A stretch of DNA of 64,000 bases from Mycocentrospora acerina (GCA_022701365.1 JAKUHH010000290.1:372001-436000); one strand, 5' to 3'; shown: positions 10,101 through 21,866, counted from the first letter of the stretch. Numbers and translations are program-made. Notes: generated by a model from the sequence alone, not told the origin.

Positions 10101-13062
10101 TAGGGAACCTCCCCATGGCCGCGAAACTACACGGAGAACTTCGGGTAACCGTAGTGACAGCACAGATAGTGAGGCATTGCAGGCCATGTTTCGCCGTTTC
10201 TCAATCGCAGACGAGCAACTTGGCCAGCCACGAACACGCTCTCCTATAGAGGAGGAAACTTATAGTGAAGATGGCTCGCCATATCTTTTCCCCATTGCGC
10301 CTTCGATGAGTCAGTCCAGCCTAGCCCAGAACCTGTCTCTCCCATTTTCATCGGTAATGCACCCACCACCTATGGCCTTGTTTGATCCAGAGGACAGCAA
10401 CAGAAAATTCGTGGGCACCCCAGATTATCTGGCGCCAGAAACCATCTCTGGCAGCGGGCAGGACGAAGTGAGCGATTGGTGGTCACTTGGATGCATTTTG
10501 TTTGAGTGTCTGTTTGGCTACCCACCTTTCCATGCAGACACGCCGGACGAAGTTTTCCAGAACATTCTCTCGCGAACAATCGACTGGCCCGAGGACGAGG
10601 AACTTGACCAGATATCTGACGAAGCCAAGGACCTCATGAATCGTCTATTGTGTTCTGATCCCACAAAGCGACTTGGTGCTAATGCAGAGGAAAAATTCAC
10701 AAGTGGTGGCGAAGAAATCAGAAACCACCCGTGGTTTGCCGATATTAATTGGGATACTTTGCGCGATGATGAGGCATCGTTTATCCCCGCCCCCGAGAAC
10801 CCAGAAGACACGGAGTATTTTGACACCAGAGGAGCAGCCATGGCCAACTTTTCTCCCGAGTTTGAGGATCAAGGGACCTCGTCCGCAGGCACACCCAGCG
10901 CCGACTATCCTGATCGGCCACATGATGCCCTGTCTAGAGTACGATCGCAGATCAGTGTATCGACGATGAAGCGGGGCCTGATCCCGCTGCATATCCCCGC
11001 TCATGTCCGTGAGGGAAGAACGCGAAGGCTCAGCGAGCCTGCGGCTACAGATGACTTTGGTAGCTTTAGCTACAAGAACTTGCCTGTTCTTGAGAAGGCT
11101 AACAAAGATGTCATCCAAAAGCTCCGCGCTGAAGCGATGCTGCCACAAAACAAGCCTGGGTCTGCGCTTCAGTCTCCCACTATTTCATCGCCATCACCTT
11201 CCCTGGAAACTAGTCCATTGATTCAAGGTCCACTAAAGCGTACGCTCTCAACAAACAAGGCCACTGGAAGACCCTCGTCTCCGTCAGTCAGCGGCCAAAA
11301 TTCGTCACCTAATCGCGCGTCGCAGCCGTCGTCTCCTCTGCTTGTGCAGTTCAGCACAGGGCAAAGTCATGAGCGGAGGAAGACGTCGAGCACTTCATCT
11401 TCCTTGTCTCATTCAACAAGCAATCCATCTTCTCTACAACCAGGTAGCTTTTTCGATGCCACACGCCATTCCGGTCTGAGACCTTCACCAGAAGCGGTGT
11501 CACCGAACAGATTAGGAACGTCGCCATCTGCGGTAACCATCCATCCCACTGAGAAGCTCGCGCCTCGTCAGCGTCAGGCATCCATTTCGCAGGCTGGCAT
11601 TGGTTCTCCTCGCGCTAGGTCCCAGACTCTGGGTTCTCAGGATGGCGAGGTTGTACGTGATTTGTTGCCTGGACATCATAAGCGACGGAGTCAAGTTATA
11701 GAAATCTCACCATCCTCATCAGATACTGAAGACACAAGGGCCAAGGCTCTTCTACGTGTGCAACGCCGAAGGCAAAGCTCCCGCCGACTTTCACAGATCA
11801 CTTTTGGTGAAGGGCCGTTCTTTCGCCCTCTGGATGTATTGATCTGTGAAGATCACCCTGTGTCTCGACTTGTCATGGAGAAGTTGCTTGAAAAGCTTCG
11901 ATGCCGTACCCTGTCAGTTACCAATGGATCCGAGGCAATTCGCTATGCGATGGGGGAGGTCAAGTTTGATGTCATCATGATGGAGTTTAGACTGCCTCAA
12001 GTTAACGGGGCAGACGTTGCTCGTATGATTCGCGACACCAAAAATGCCAACACCAACACTCCAATCGTTGCAGTTACTGGATACCTCAAGGAACTCCAAG
12101 CGCCACATTACTTTGATGCGCTTATCGAGAAACCTCCAACTGTCGCCAAACTATCAGAAACGCTAGGAAGACTGTGTCAATGGAAAGCGCCACCTCCAAA
12201 TTGGACACCAAGTCAGATGCTTCCGTCAATCTTACCATCAGGACTTCGTAAAGAATCGACGCGTCAGGAAGATAGCCCCACTTCAAACACATCGAGTTTC
12301 CCTCTGGCTCCTTCGGGAAGCTACAGAGGATCCAGCAGACAGGATTCAATCAGCTCGAGTTTCTTTGGCGACAATGAAAGCAGGACAGGCGAGGATGCAT
12401 CTGCAGTCCGTCCAAGTACTGAGGAGTGGCGCGAGCGAGATATGGCTCGTGCAATGGGTGGTCTAGGGATATCGGACGATGCAGACATGACCGACTCCAA
12501 GGACGAGGTGCAAAAGCAAGGTAGCCCCACAGCGCTTGTGCATGAGGATTCTGCGCCAGCTACTCTAGAATTTGCAACAATTCGACGGCAGCGATCGGCA
12601 GAACAAGTGGGCGCCAAGCGCCGTCTTTTGGAGACCCTTAAGCATGAGTCTGCCGAGTCCGGCGACGATGAGGACGATGAGCTAGGTCATCACAGTGTTC
12701 GTACCAACAAAAGTCCCAAATCTCGACCAAAGTCTTCTTCGAAGCTGGGAATCGAGATGATGCGCACAAATAGTAGAGGCAGTGTCATTTCCGTCGAGGA
12801 CATGTGCGCTCAGGATTCAGGCCTTGTTTCCTCTCCACCTCCAGCCATTACTGAGGATCGTGCCGCCGAAGAACGTGAAGGCAATCTTTTTGCATCGAAA
12901 ATCCCGCCCATGGGCCTCACCCCGCCAGAAATCTTTCCGGCCATCCCTGGAGACCGAGTTGCGGATATTGAAATTGTGACACCGAAAGCGTCACATCAAA
13001 AGCAAGCCACAACACCAGACCCTGATCCTACCCCTAGGGCCAACAGTTTAAGAGGCGCATAG
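7139..13062 (+). CDS. rim15: Rim15-like PAS / AGC kinase / receiver protein
   Basis: Ser/Thr kinase of the Rim15/Cek1/Greatwall group, which in fungi links nutrient signals to quiescence, stress response and sporulation. Exons 7139-7678 and 7816-13062 around a pyrimidine-rich 137-bp intron; 1928 aa. Order seen: PAS-like region (about 50-150), CxxC...H...C zinc-finger-like motif CRICERQITPWWFEKHSELC (238-257), Ser-rich linker, kinase core with GAFGSVYLV (about 735), HRDLKPDN (about 848), DFG (about 867) and GTPDYLAPE (about 1046). The 175-residue insert between DFG and APE is the hallmark of the Greatwall family. A response-regulator receiver domain follows (about 1518-1640). In it the usual phospho-acceptor Asp is Glu1570 (context VIMMEFRLP), while the acidic ED pair and the IEKP lysine are kept. 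Start chosen at GCCATGA, the first ATG in frame with the PAS region. A housekeeping neighbour of the cluster, not part of it. Confidence 0.9.
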
Positions 13063-15560
13063 AGCACACCCATCTCCTTTGTCTGCACTCCATTGTTTGT
13101 TGATACGACCTTGACTTGAATTTTTTAACGTCTCCGAGCACGGTGTTTGATGGCGTTTTCGATGGTAGTGCACCGGGAAACAGGCCTTTGCGTGGGGAAA
13201 TTGTCACGGTGTTTTCTCTCCACTTTTTTTCCATTTATGTTTTACGTCAGAGTTGCAATCATTCAAGCAAACTCGCTAGCTGTATCGTCGTCGTTGTCGT
13301 CGTCGTCGTCGTGTATCAAGACTGAATGAATTAATGTGTCTGTCGTATCTGCTCTTTCCGGGCGTGTTTGAATATGCATCATGCCTTTTTTAAAAAATCC
13401 ACTGTGTTATTATGTTGCTACTCGGTTCCCAAAATTGATGTTCTTGTCGTGGGTGTCTGTCGTTCGTTACAAGCCCTGTTTCTATTTTTTTTAATAGTCT
13501 TGCCTTGCCTTGTTTTTCTTTTATTATGTTTGGCGGTCATTACGGATCTGTGAGTTGTGAGTTGTAAGTAGTGAGTAGTCGTAGGAGGAGCGCACAGCAA
13601 GGTTGGAAAATTATCTTATTCATCTTATCACTTGTCTTGTTATGCGTGGTCGTGGTCGTAGTCGTGGTCGGGGTGGTGTTAACAGTAGCAGTATAAATTC
13701 TTTCCGTATCACATCTTTCGTCATGTTCGTCTTCAGGCTGGCTCCTCGTCTCCCCTACACTTCCAAAAAAAAAGAAAAAGAGCGTGTGATAAATTAGTAA
13801 TTTTTAACTTTTTTTTTGTCTTATTGAATTGCTTCATTACAGATTTATACATATTTGTAGATTTATTTTAGTTTATGCCTGTCAGGCAGGTTGTTTGTAT
13901 ATTCTTCTTCTTATAGTCTTGGTCTTGGTCGTGGTCGTGGCTTTGGTCTTGCTGAATGGGTACTTGGTTTTTTTTATTTTTCGTTTCATGTGTAGTTGGT
14001 AGTATGTTCATGTCAAAGGGGGCAAAGTGTACGTGTGTATTAGTTCAAGGGGGGCCTTTTTTTTTAAATGTGCGCTTGGTGGTGAGGTTTTTAGAGAAGA
14101 AAAATATCATCGCATTTTTTGTCTCTTTACAGTTGGTGTTTTTTTCCCTTTGTTTGGTTGGTCTGGTCTGGTCTGGTCTGGTTTGGTATGGTGGGGTTTG
14201 TCGATGCCGAAGTAGACCAAACGGAATCTAATCAAATCTGATTAAATTCAATCAAACGAAAGGTTCCTTCGCTCTACATGCATGAAAAAGTCGGATAAGA
14301 AGGTCGATGTAGTACGGTGTTGTTCTTCCCATTGTTTGTCTGTGTCAGGGGGAAGAAAAGGACAATCTATACGCTTTGAAAGTAATCACAATACTGATAA
14401 TGATGACAATTCTCAACTACAAAACTAGCATACTCCAACGCCACCACCCTCTCCCCCCTAATTTTTCTTCAAGTTTAAAAAAACATGCTTCTCCTCGAGA
14501 GTTGCGCCGTTATTATCGTACAAGATAACTCAAACCGCTGTATTGCTAATTAATACTTTGCGCACGGACCTCGTTCTCTTGGGAATCGGTGCCATACGGT
14601 CAAGATAAGCTTCTTCGGATGCGGCGGATCGCGCCTTGCGGGATCGGTGTGGGGCATACCGTGGTGGGGGGGACTTAGTTAGTTAGTTAGTTTGTTAGCG
14701 GTGAGCACGACATTGCATGGGGTGTTGCAGTCATAGTGGGTTGTTCATTTGACTCAGGGAGATGGGAGGGCTTGACTGCTGATACGAGATGATGATGGAC
14801 AGGAGTGATATAGAGGGTTGTATGAGATTATAGCAAAGTTTCTTTTTGGTGGTGGTAGGAGATGACTATGTTGTGAATGCTTTTTGGTTGTGGCGCAAAG
14901 GTGGAAGAATTATTGTTGTCCGATGGTTTATTTGTGGGGTTTAGAATGTCTCTGCTTAGTGCAACACTTACCTGGATTGACATGATGCGGATTGCATGCG
15001 AAGTGGCGGAAGGATGGGTGAGTTCATTGGCTGGTTGGGTGGTTGGTTGAGCTTATATGGTGTGTTTTGTTGCTATGTACTTCCTTACATGTATCTTATA
15101 ACCGAGTCATCAAGGGAAAAAAACTTTATGGTTAATTTCCTTGCTATTTTATTGGGATTGACAGCTGTAACAGCGCATCAAAAATACGGAGAAGCTTGAC
15201 TGAAGTAAATAACTAGATAATCAGAGATCCTTATGGCCACGATCAACTAGGGAAGTGTATCTTCCATGTTTTAAGATTTTGATTGCTGGATAAATCTTTC
15301 AGTAGTACTTATAATTCAGCAGTTAATATTATACTAGCCAAAACACATTGATCGAATGAGCCATGTAAAATTCGAGAAATGTTGACTCCGCTTTCTCGGA
15401 ATTAGCGAAGGTGACGCGGAAGATTAGTTTCAAAGCATGTCTTGAAATGAATATGATGTTTGATAAAATGCTTTTTAATTTTTATAAAGGTTGCATGTCT
15501 ATAGTTGCCACAACCTATTTTGCCCCATTTTCTCTACTTGATTATTTTCACCCCCAATAT
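13063..15560. other. Long AT-rich intergenic region left of the cluster
   Basis: About 2.5 kb with no gene I can support. It holds the rim15 3' region, a GTC triplet run (about 13285-13313), T-rich stretches, a GGTCT run (about 14158-14182) and a GTTA run (about 14678-14696). No TCG-N5-CGR pair typical of the cluster promoters was noticed. This marks the probable left boundary of the metabolite cluster. Confidence 0.6.
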
Positions 15561-16511
15561 CTAAGGAGCACTGGATTCCTTAATAGCTTTTGCAACAGAC
15601 ACATATGATCCCTTTGTGATTTCTTCGAGGATAGGAGTGCCCGTGGGTTTCCAACCGAGCTTCTTCTGTGCCTTAGCACCCGAAGCCCTGTTCTCAGCCC
15701 GGAGGAACCAGGCAATGTTCTCACCAAACTTAGCCAAAGCATCCTCGTAGGTGATGTCCTTGTCTGTTACACCGACAGATTGGTTGAGTGCTGTGAAGAG
15801 AGCTCCCATAGTCACATCTGTTTGGGAGGAGGCGTTAAACAGGTCTCCTGCTTCTCCCTTCTCAGCAGCTAGCAAGAATAGGCGTGCAGCATCGTCGACG
15901 TGGACACAGGTGGTATAGTTCTTGCCGCCATTGACTGTAGGAATACCGCCCATCTTCAATGCCATGCCCATGAAGCGGGCCACGCCACTGCCCCCACGAC
16001 CGTAGGTATAGGGTGCCATGCGCACAGCCATGACACGGACACCACTTCCTTGGGCCAGGTTCAGGGCGTGTTGTTCAGCCTGGATGCGTACGTTGAGATG
16101 ACTTGGCTCTGGGGGACCATCCTCGTCTGTCTCACCGCCATTGGGATCGGCCTTTGCAGATAGAGTACCCGATGTGACGATGAGGGGCTTGTTAGATCCT
16201 TTCAGGCCTTCGACCATGGCATCAACAGCGGCGTTGTCGATAGGTAGGGCGTCCTCGTATTTTCCCTGGCCGAAGACATAGGCAGTTGCCAGATTGATGA
16301 CGACATCTGCCTGTGCGCTCTCGTTTTTCAGTACATCAAGAGAGGTGAGGTCACCGCGGACAGTCTCCGCTCCAAGTTCACGCAGCTTCGAGTCGCTGTC
16401 CTCGCTTCTGGAGAGGGCATGGACTTTGTACCCTTCAGCAACAGCAAGCTCAATGAGAACACTGCCAACGTAACCACTACCGCCAGTGACAAACAGACGT
16501 TGAGGAGCCAT
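15561..16511 (-). CDS. NAD(P)-dependent atypical extended SDR (epimerase-like)
   Basis: 316 aa from ATG 16511 (MAPQRLFVTGGSGYVGS). An upstream extension of the frame lacks any family match, so the start next to the Rossmann strand is preferred. The nucleotide-binding TGGSGYVG is at residues 7-14. The C-terminal KKLGWKPTGTPILEE block is shared with a group of atypical SDRs resembling NAD-dependent epimerase/dehydratases. The YxxxK catalytic pair of classical SDRs is absent: the equivalent stretch reads SHLNVRIQAEQ. Role in the pathway is unknown; the mdp cluster also has accessory oxidoreductases. Its promoter holds the heptamer array of AflR-like sites, which argues that it belongs to the regulon and is the leftmost cluster gene. 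Confidence 0.75.
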   Translation of the reverse strand: MAPQRLFVTGGSGYVGSVLIELAVAEGYKVHALSRSEDSDSKLRELGAETVRGDLTSLDVLKNESAQADVVINLATAYVFGQGKYEDALPIDNAAVDAMVEGLKGSNKPLIVTSGTLSAKADPNGGETDEDGPPEPSHLNVRIQAEQHALNLAQGSGVRVMAVRMAPYTYGRGGSGVARFMGMALKMGGIPTVNGGKNYTTCVHVDDAARLFLLAAEKGEAGDLFNASSQTDVTMGALFTALNQSVGVTDKDITYEDALAKFGENIAWFLRAENRASGAKAQKKLGWKPTGTPILEEITKGSYVSVAKAIKESSAP

Positions 16512-17295
16512 GTTTTGATGTTGTTTGGTGAGATGTAGAGTAAAGAGAGAAGGGAGTGAGGTGGATGGGTAGTTACCAATAACAGTTGACACAGTCGTGT
16601 ACTTATCTAATCAGGCCACTGACATATCCCATACGCGCTTCGCGCTTAATTCCGCTAATCCCACTACTTCCGTACCGTGCCGCAATGACCTGCATATCTA
16701 GTGCACCTGGCTAAAGTCGATCACTTGAAGTCCCCCGTCCGTTTGTCCGTTTGCGTATTAACCCCTTGCGCGCATTGCCCTGAAAGTCTTCTCCTTGCAT
16801 CGCTTCAGTTCTTCCCCGAATCCCGAGCCCCGAGTCCCGAGTCCCGATGTCAGGTCCCCGAGTCCCGATGTGAGGTTCCCGAGCCCCGATGTTGCTGCCA
16901 TCTTTTCCTCTGGATACTTGCCAATGACCCCAAGAGATTTTTTGGCACTTGGTCATGAATGCCAAGGCGAATCAGAAATAAATCGTTGATGGAAGCAAAA
17001 TGCCCGCATTGAGAAAGAACAACACGTGGTCCGTGCAGTGCCAGGCCTGAAGCACATGCAAAAATGTAAAATTGTAATGCTACATGAAGTTCACGAGATA
17101 CTGATGCAACTAACTGTCTATTTACGGGAAGAGAAGTCAGCAAGAACGTTGTTATAGGCCGGAATAAGGAGCGTGAAAAGAATCAGTAAAAGGCCTAATG
17201 TTTCAAAGCACAAATGAGATTCGGATTGGCATTATTAAAGAAGTCATTGTTCAAGAAAACTAGGTTGAAAATGTCTGATCATATGGTAAGACTAA
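16512..17295. promoter_or_regulatory. Promoter of the atypical SDR gene
   Basis: 784 bases between two minus-strand genes. Apart from the heptamer array at 16815-16889 (separate entry), about 304 bases upstream of the SDR ATG, I see no gene and no other clear element. Confidence 0.55.
16815..16889 (-). repeat. CCCGANN heptamer array (AflR-like site cluster)
   Basis: CCCGA occurs at 16815, 16822, 16829, 16836, 16843, 16857, 16864, 16878 and 16885, all in one 7-bp register. The two missing positions (16850, 16871) are degenerate (TCAGG, TGAGG), so this is an 11-unit array. Each neighbouring intact pair reads TCG-N5-CGG on the minus strand, giving six overlapping candidate binding sites for an AflR-type zinc cluster protein. 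Confidence 0.85.
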
Positions 17296-18133
17296 CTATT
17301 CAGTCTCGTCTTCCAACGTTGGAGTCGGCACATCAAGCAAGCGCAGCTCCCCAGCTACATCTTTGAACATGGGTACCTCGTAAACATTATTGAACCATTC
17401 AAAAAGCCGCGGATACTCGACCCGCAACATCTTGTGAAATACCATGACAGCGAAAAACAGCGTACCCACAGTGAAAAAATCGGCCACCGTCGGTTCTTCA
17501 CCAATGAGATATTTGCTCTCTTGCAAGCGGCTCTCAAGGACTTTGCAATCCGCGTGAAATGCACGCAGGCAGTCTTGACTGTTCTTTCGTACAGTCAATT
17601 TCATGCGCAATAAAGGCAGGATGACACCTCCAAGGGCAGGAAGGAGGTCTGAGTTGGCCAGTGACATCCATTTGAGGATGCTATAGTAGTCTTTTTTGTT
17701 ACCACCGAGTAAGGCTGTTGTTTCGACTTGAGATGTGACTTTGAATTCGAAGTTAGCTTCCAGATACCCTAAAGAAGAGGTGAAGAAGAAAGAAAAGCGG
17801 GGAGTGAATGCTTTCAATACTTGGTTTGTGAGAGTACGTACTGTAAAGGGCGATGGCAATGCATTCCGTTAGAACGAATCCATCTACACCCACAAAGACA
17901 GGGACCTGTCCAAGTGGATTAAGTTGGTATAGTTTTTTCTGGTCTTCTTCGTTGTCCTTGCTTATGTACACCACATCCAATTCTAGACCTTGTGATTTTG
18001 CAATTGCCAGAATTGCGAACGATCTCGGATTGAGCTGGAAGAGTGATTAGACATGTTGATTGAGATCTTTTCTAAAGTATTCTTCAAAAGACTGAATGCT
18101 TACTCTGTGAGTAAAAAGGGTTCCGAATGACAT
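17296..18133 (-). CDS. Glutathione S-transferase, EF1B-gamma-like (MdpJ type)
   Basis: Three exons: 18133-18104, 18034-17842 and 17768-17296; introns 69 and 73 bp; 231 aa. The spliced N-terminus reads MSFGTLFTHRLNPRSFAILA, the usual fungal EF1B-gamma-like GST start, followed by NPLGQVPVFVG and LTECIAIALY of the thioredoxin-like half. The all-alpha half contains KKDYYSILKWMSLANSDLLP. The mdp and related anthraquinone/xanthone clusters carry a GST (MdpJ) at this place. Its role there is unclear; glutathione addition to a quinone or detoxification are possible. Exon phases close perfectly, which supports the model. Confidence 0.82.
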
Positions 18134-18682
18134 CCTGTACTTCTAGAACTAAAAGACACTTGGCAATACCCTTTTCTTTGTATAAATACGGCGGGGTGTT
18201 CCTGCTTGCAGCGATCTAACTTACGGGTGTAGCTGATTAGATATAAGAAAATCATAAATCTCAGCCAGGTCTTGATAGGTGTGATTTAGTTTGTTTACTT
18301 CCGTTGTTTGTAACGTCCGCGGACAGCGGGACTCGGTGCTCAATGGCAGATGACCCATGGCCACGGTAATGTCCAGGCTCAGAAAATCCGAGTCACAGGA
18401 CTTGCTTAGGAAAATTTGCAGTACGTAGCCTATCTCCTGGCGCAAAAAATGAAATACGTTACCTCGTGTGTTTGCTACAAGAAGGGGGGGGGGGGTTCAA
18501 ATGCAATCTAATGGATGTAGATAATATGGAAAGACTACGATAATAGCCCTTTACACAAAATTCCCATTCGTCCTACCAGAGTAGACGTTTGTGGCTGATC
18601 TATGTGCAAACTTCAAAAAGTAATCAGAAAGGTTGATGTGACGGAGGTAATTTGAAATTTCTAAAAACATATCTATTCTAAA
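18134..18682. promoter_or_regulatory. Promoter region of the GST gene
   Basis: 549 bases without a gene. A one-mismatch version of the cluster site, GCGGGACTCGG, is at 18326-18336. A 12-base G run is at 18484-18495. Confidence 0.45.
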
Positions 18683-19639
18683 TCACATAATAGCAAACCA
18701 CTTCTTCTCTTTCTGCCTAATCTCGAACGCCACCTTCCCATCGCCCGCTAACTTCTTCAATACTTCATCTGTGAGCGGCTCAATAGCCATCTCGCGAACC
18801 TGGGGATCCAATTCATTTCCGTGCATAACAGTGACCAGTTGCTTCACTGTAACACTGCTCTTACCACCGGGGATCCTGACCTGAGACAGTGCCCTGAGAA
18901 CCTGCGTCTCTCGCCTTGTCTTTGCTCTAAGCTCTAAAAGGATCTTCCGCGGTAGATCCTCAATTACCATACCATGGGCTGGGTAGCCCACCTTGCAGTT
19001 ATGAGACTGCATGACTTGTAATGAGTCGACCCATACACTAAGCTGCTCAACAGCCGCTGTACCGTGGCCCAGCACATTATCGCCTGTGAACATGGCCATT
19101 TCCTCTTCGAGCACGAAGCAAGTATGATCCTGCGCATGGCCAGGGGCATGGACAGCTCTCAGAGTGGCACCCTCGACTGAGTAAATACTGCCATCAGGAA
19201 TGGGCTGCTGGGTTTTGTTCGCCATATGTTTGTATATAGAACCTTTGAGATCTGGATACATGCGTAAGAGATCCGGTACCCCGCCTGTGTGGTCTCCGTG
19301 CCAGTGTGTAAGAAATATGTGTGAAAGTGAAATGTTGGCGTCTGCGAGCGTCGATTTGATCAGGTCAGCCCATTCTGGTAGACCTTGGGCCGTATCGATG
19401 AGCATTCTCCTAGACCCAGTGCCTATGATGTAGGTATTTGTTCCCTGTAGAGTAAATTTGCCGGCATTTTGACCCAGGATCCGAATAACTCGCGGACTAA
19501 GCACCTCAACATCGGCTATGTATGGTAGCCGTGACAGTTGCGTTTCGAGATACTCTTCGAATGCGCAGATGTTGAGTGACTTATTGATCTGCTTATAGCC
19601 TCCCCTGTGCTTTTCGGGATTTGGTGGTAGTGGCGCCAT
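18683..19639 (-). CDS. mdpF: Atrochrysone carboxyl-ACP thioesterase, metallo-beta-lactamase fold
   Basis: 318 aa from ATG 19639, no intron. The metal-binding motif THWHGDHTGG is at residues 111-120, with further ligands in APGHAQDHT, FTGDNVLG and YPAHG. In this family the stand-alone hydrolase releases the octaketide from group V non-reducing PKSs that lack a thioesterase domain (ACTE, MdpF, GedB). The PKS in this window ends right after its ACP, so the two are a natural pair. Length matches the family (about 320 aa). The product expected from the pair is atrochrysone carboxylic acid. Confidence in family is high. The exact substrate is inferred from the partner. Confidence 0.9.
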   Translation of the reverse strand: MAPLPPNPEKHRGGYKQINKSLNICAFEEYLETQLSRLPYIADVEVLSPRVIRILGQNAGKFTLQGTNTYIIGTGSRRMLIDTAQGLPEWADLIKSTLADANISLSHIFLTHWHGDHTGGVPDLLRMYPDLKGSIYKHMANKTQQPIPDGSIYSVEGATLRAVHAPGHAQDHTCFVLEEEMAMFTGDNVLGHGTAAVEQLSVWVDSLQVMQSHNCKVGYPAHGMVIEDLPRKILLELRAKTRRETQVLRALSQVRIPGGKSSVTVKQLVTVMHGNELDPQVREMAIEPLTDEVLKKLAGDGKVAFEIRQKEKKWFAIM

Positions 19640-20086
19640 CACTGAGTGATATTATGAAGATGAAAGTTGCAAATGATAATGAAAACGACCTGTGTCACGC
19701 AACTTTTCGGCAACACATAAATGAGAGTTGGGGAAAGTTAGAGACTATGTTCAGTTGACTAATCATAGGCAACCATGTACACAGAGTCAGCTTGCGCAAC
19801 CACTTCGGACCGAAACGCATCCTGTAGTCAAGCTTACGGAATAGATAAAGCCCCGATGCATACACTATACCGAGGCTCGGTGGAGCAGCGATAGGGAATA
19901 CGTAAGTTCACTCAAACGTCCACAATTGATTGAGGACACTCAAGTCTACATGAAAAGAACCTAATTTGGGATTATCACGCCTTCTTGTTCCACAAACCGA
20001 CTTTTTCGGCTACCTGTAGATTTGGAAAACATTGAAAGAAGAACTTGTTTACGAATTCTCTAGCAACATTTCTACTTTCATCCACG
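19640..20086. promoter_or_regulatory. Divergent promoter: thioesterase / FAD monooxygenase
   Basis: Shared 447-bp promoter. No exact TCG-N5-CGR site was found. There are two inverted repeats of the same half-site: ACCGAGGCTCGGT (19869-19881) and CCGA-N5-TCGG (19997-20009). Either may serve the cluster regulator or another zinc cluster protein. Confidence 0.45.
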
Positions 20087-21695
20087 ATGACTCCCCACGC
20101 AATTACAATCAACGCAGCGGGCGACAATCATGAGTTTGATGCAGAAAAGTGGGCGTCCACTTCTAGTGGTCAGGATTCAGACGGGCTATCGCTGCCAAAA
20201 CGCCACCCGAATACGGGTATTAGTGTCCTCGTCGTGGGGGCTGGCATGGGGGGGCTAATGACGACTTTGGAATGCTGGAGAAAGGGACACAACGTGGTTG
20301 GGATTCTGGAAAGGAACGATGGCCCTGTCTATTCTGGTACATTTTACATTTTTCTACTACACTTCCACATCCTACTAATGCAGCATCTTCTAACACTTGC
20401 AATAACATGTAGGAGATATCATCGTTATGCTCCCATCAGCTGTGTCCGTTATGCGCCACTGGCCCGCCATGCAACGTGACATGGAAGCCGAGCAAGTCGA
20501 CGCAGCTGTAAGCTACGAGAAACACAGCGGCGAGCATATCTATGGCCCCACAGTTCCATCGTACAATGATCCAGAACACCGAGCTGCTCGCCAGGGCAAG
20601 GGGCCATTTGTAGCTCCAGCGCAGATCCGAAGTAAGTTCTACCGCATGCTACTGAGGCAGGTAGCTAAACTTGGATTTACCATCGAGTACGGCAAGAGGG
20701 TACGTGACTATTTCGAAGATGAAGCGGCTGGAAAAGGTGGTGTCATACTGCACAATGGCGAAATTCGACTGGCTGACGTGGTTGTGGCTGCGGATGGCCT
20801 CAAGTCACGTTCGGAAGTACTCATCGCTGGGAAGCACACGCCCACCAGGTCCAGTGGTATGTCCATTTACCGCACAGCATACCCGAAAAAACTAGCAATG
20901 CAGGATCCAATTGTTCAGAAAAGATGGGGTGACCGGAGTCCTGTTTGGGAGTACTGGCTAGGACCTGGCATGTACATTGGCGTCTTCGTATCGCAAGACA
21001 TTGTCTCGTGGGGATTCACCCCTCTGGATGCCCAAGGCGGTGCGACCGAATCATGGGAGCCTGATGCAGACCCCGAGAATATTGTCAAAGAGCTTCTTAA
21101 AGTGCCAGACTGGGACCCAGCCATTCTTGCACTGGTACGTACTGCACCCAAGGGCGGCGTTGTTCACTGGCCGCTACTGTGGAGAGACCTGAGCAAAAAT
21201 TGGACATCTGGAGGTGGCCATGTCGTGCAAGTGGGCGACAGCGCGCACAGCTTCATTCCTACGTCAGGTAACGGGGCGACACAAGCACTTGAGGATGCTG
21301 TCACACTGGCGACGTGTCTGCAGTTAGCAGGACCAGGTTCGTTTGCCACCGGCACCAAGGCGTACAACTTGCTTCGCTACGAGCGTGTCAGCTGTGCCCA
21401 AAAAATGGCTTTTGTCAATTCACAGCTCAAAACTGAAACCAACTGGGATGCGATCTGGAAAGACCCCTCGAAGGTTCGCACGCGTTTCCCTAAATGGATA
21501 TTTAGTCACGATCCTGAAGCCTACGCCTACGAGAAGTATGGCCAGGCATTCGCACACCTCGTAGCAGGTGCTGAATTTACCAACACAAACTTACCCCCGG
21601 GTCACAAGTTTGTGCCATGGACGGTTGCTGAAGTGGAGGAAGCTATGAAGGCAGGGAAGAGGGTAGAGGATTTGTTGGATGGGGATTGGTCATAG
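20087..21695 (+). CDS. FAD-dependent monooxygenase (salicylate-hydroxylase-like)
   Basis: Exons 20087-20336 and 20413-21695 (76-bp intron, gtacat...tgtag); 510 aa. Residues 51-56 form GAGMGG, the dinucleotide-binding GxGxxG. GDSAHSFIPTSGNGATQALEDAV near residue 355-377 is the second FAD motif of class A flavoprotein hydroxylases. VVVAADGLKSRSE carries the DG fingerprint. Such enzymes hydroxylate phenolic rings using NAD(P)H and O2. A monooxygenase (MdpD) of this class is part of the monodictyphenone cluster; whether this is its counterpart cannot be decided without alignment. It is divergent from the thioesterase gene and shares its promoter. The first in-frame ATG gives the start; upstream in-frame codons lack an ATG. 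Confidence 0.82.
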
Positions 21696-21866
21696 TCACG
21701 TAAAGCTGAAGCACTTTCAAGTCAGGATACCTCCAATGGACGTAGATATTGTCAGATAGCACGCGATTCGAGTTCAAATGGAGAACAGTATTTTAGAATG
21801 GCTTTTTATTTATAATACTTTCCTTGTGCTAGATAGAAACAACCCCATGCATGAAATTTATGCTAC

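Noticed and set aside
19869..20009. Inverted repeats in the thioesterase/monooxygenase promoter as exact AflR-like sites
   Set aside because: They share the TCGG half-site but not the TCG-N5-CGR spacing, so they are listed only as possible elements.
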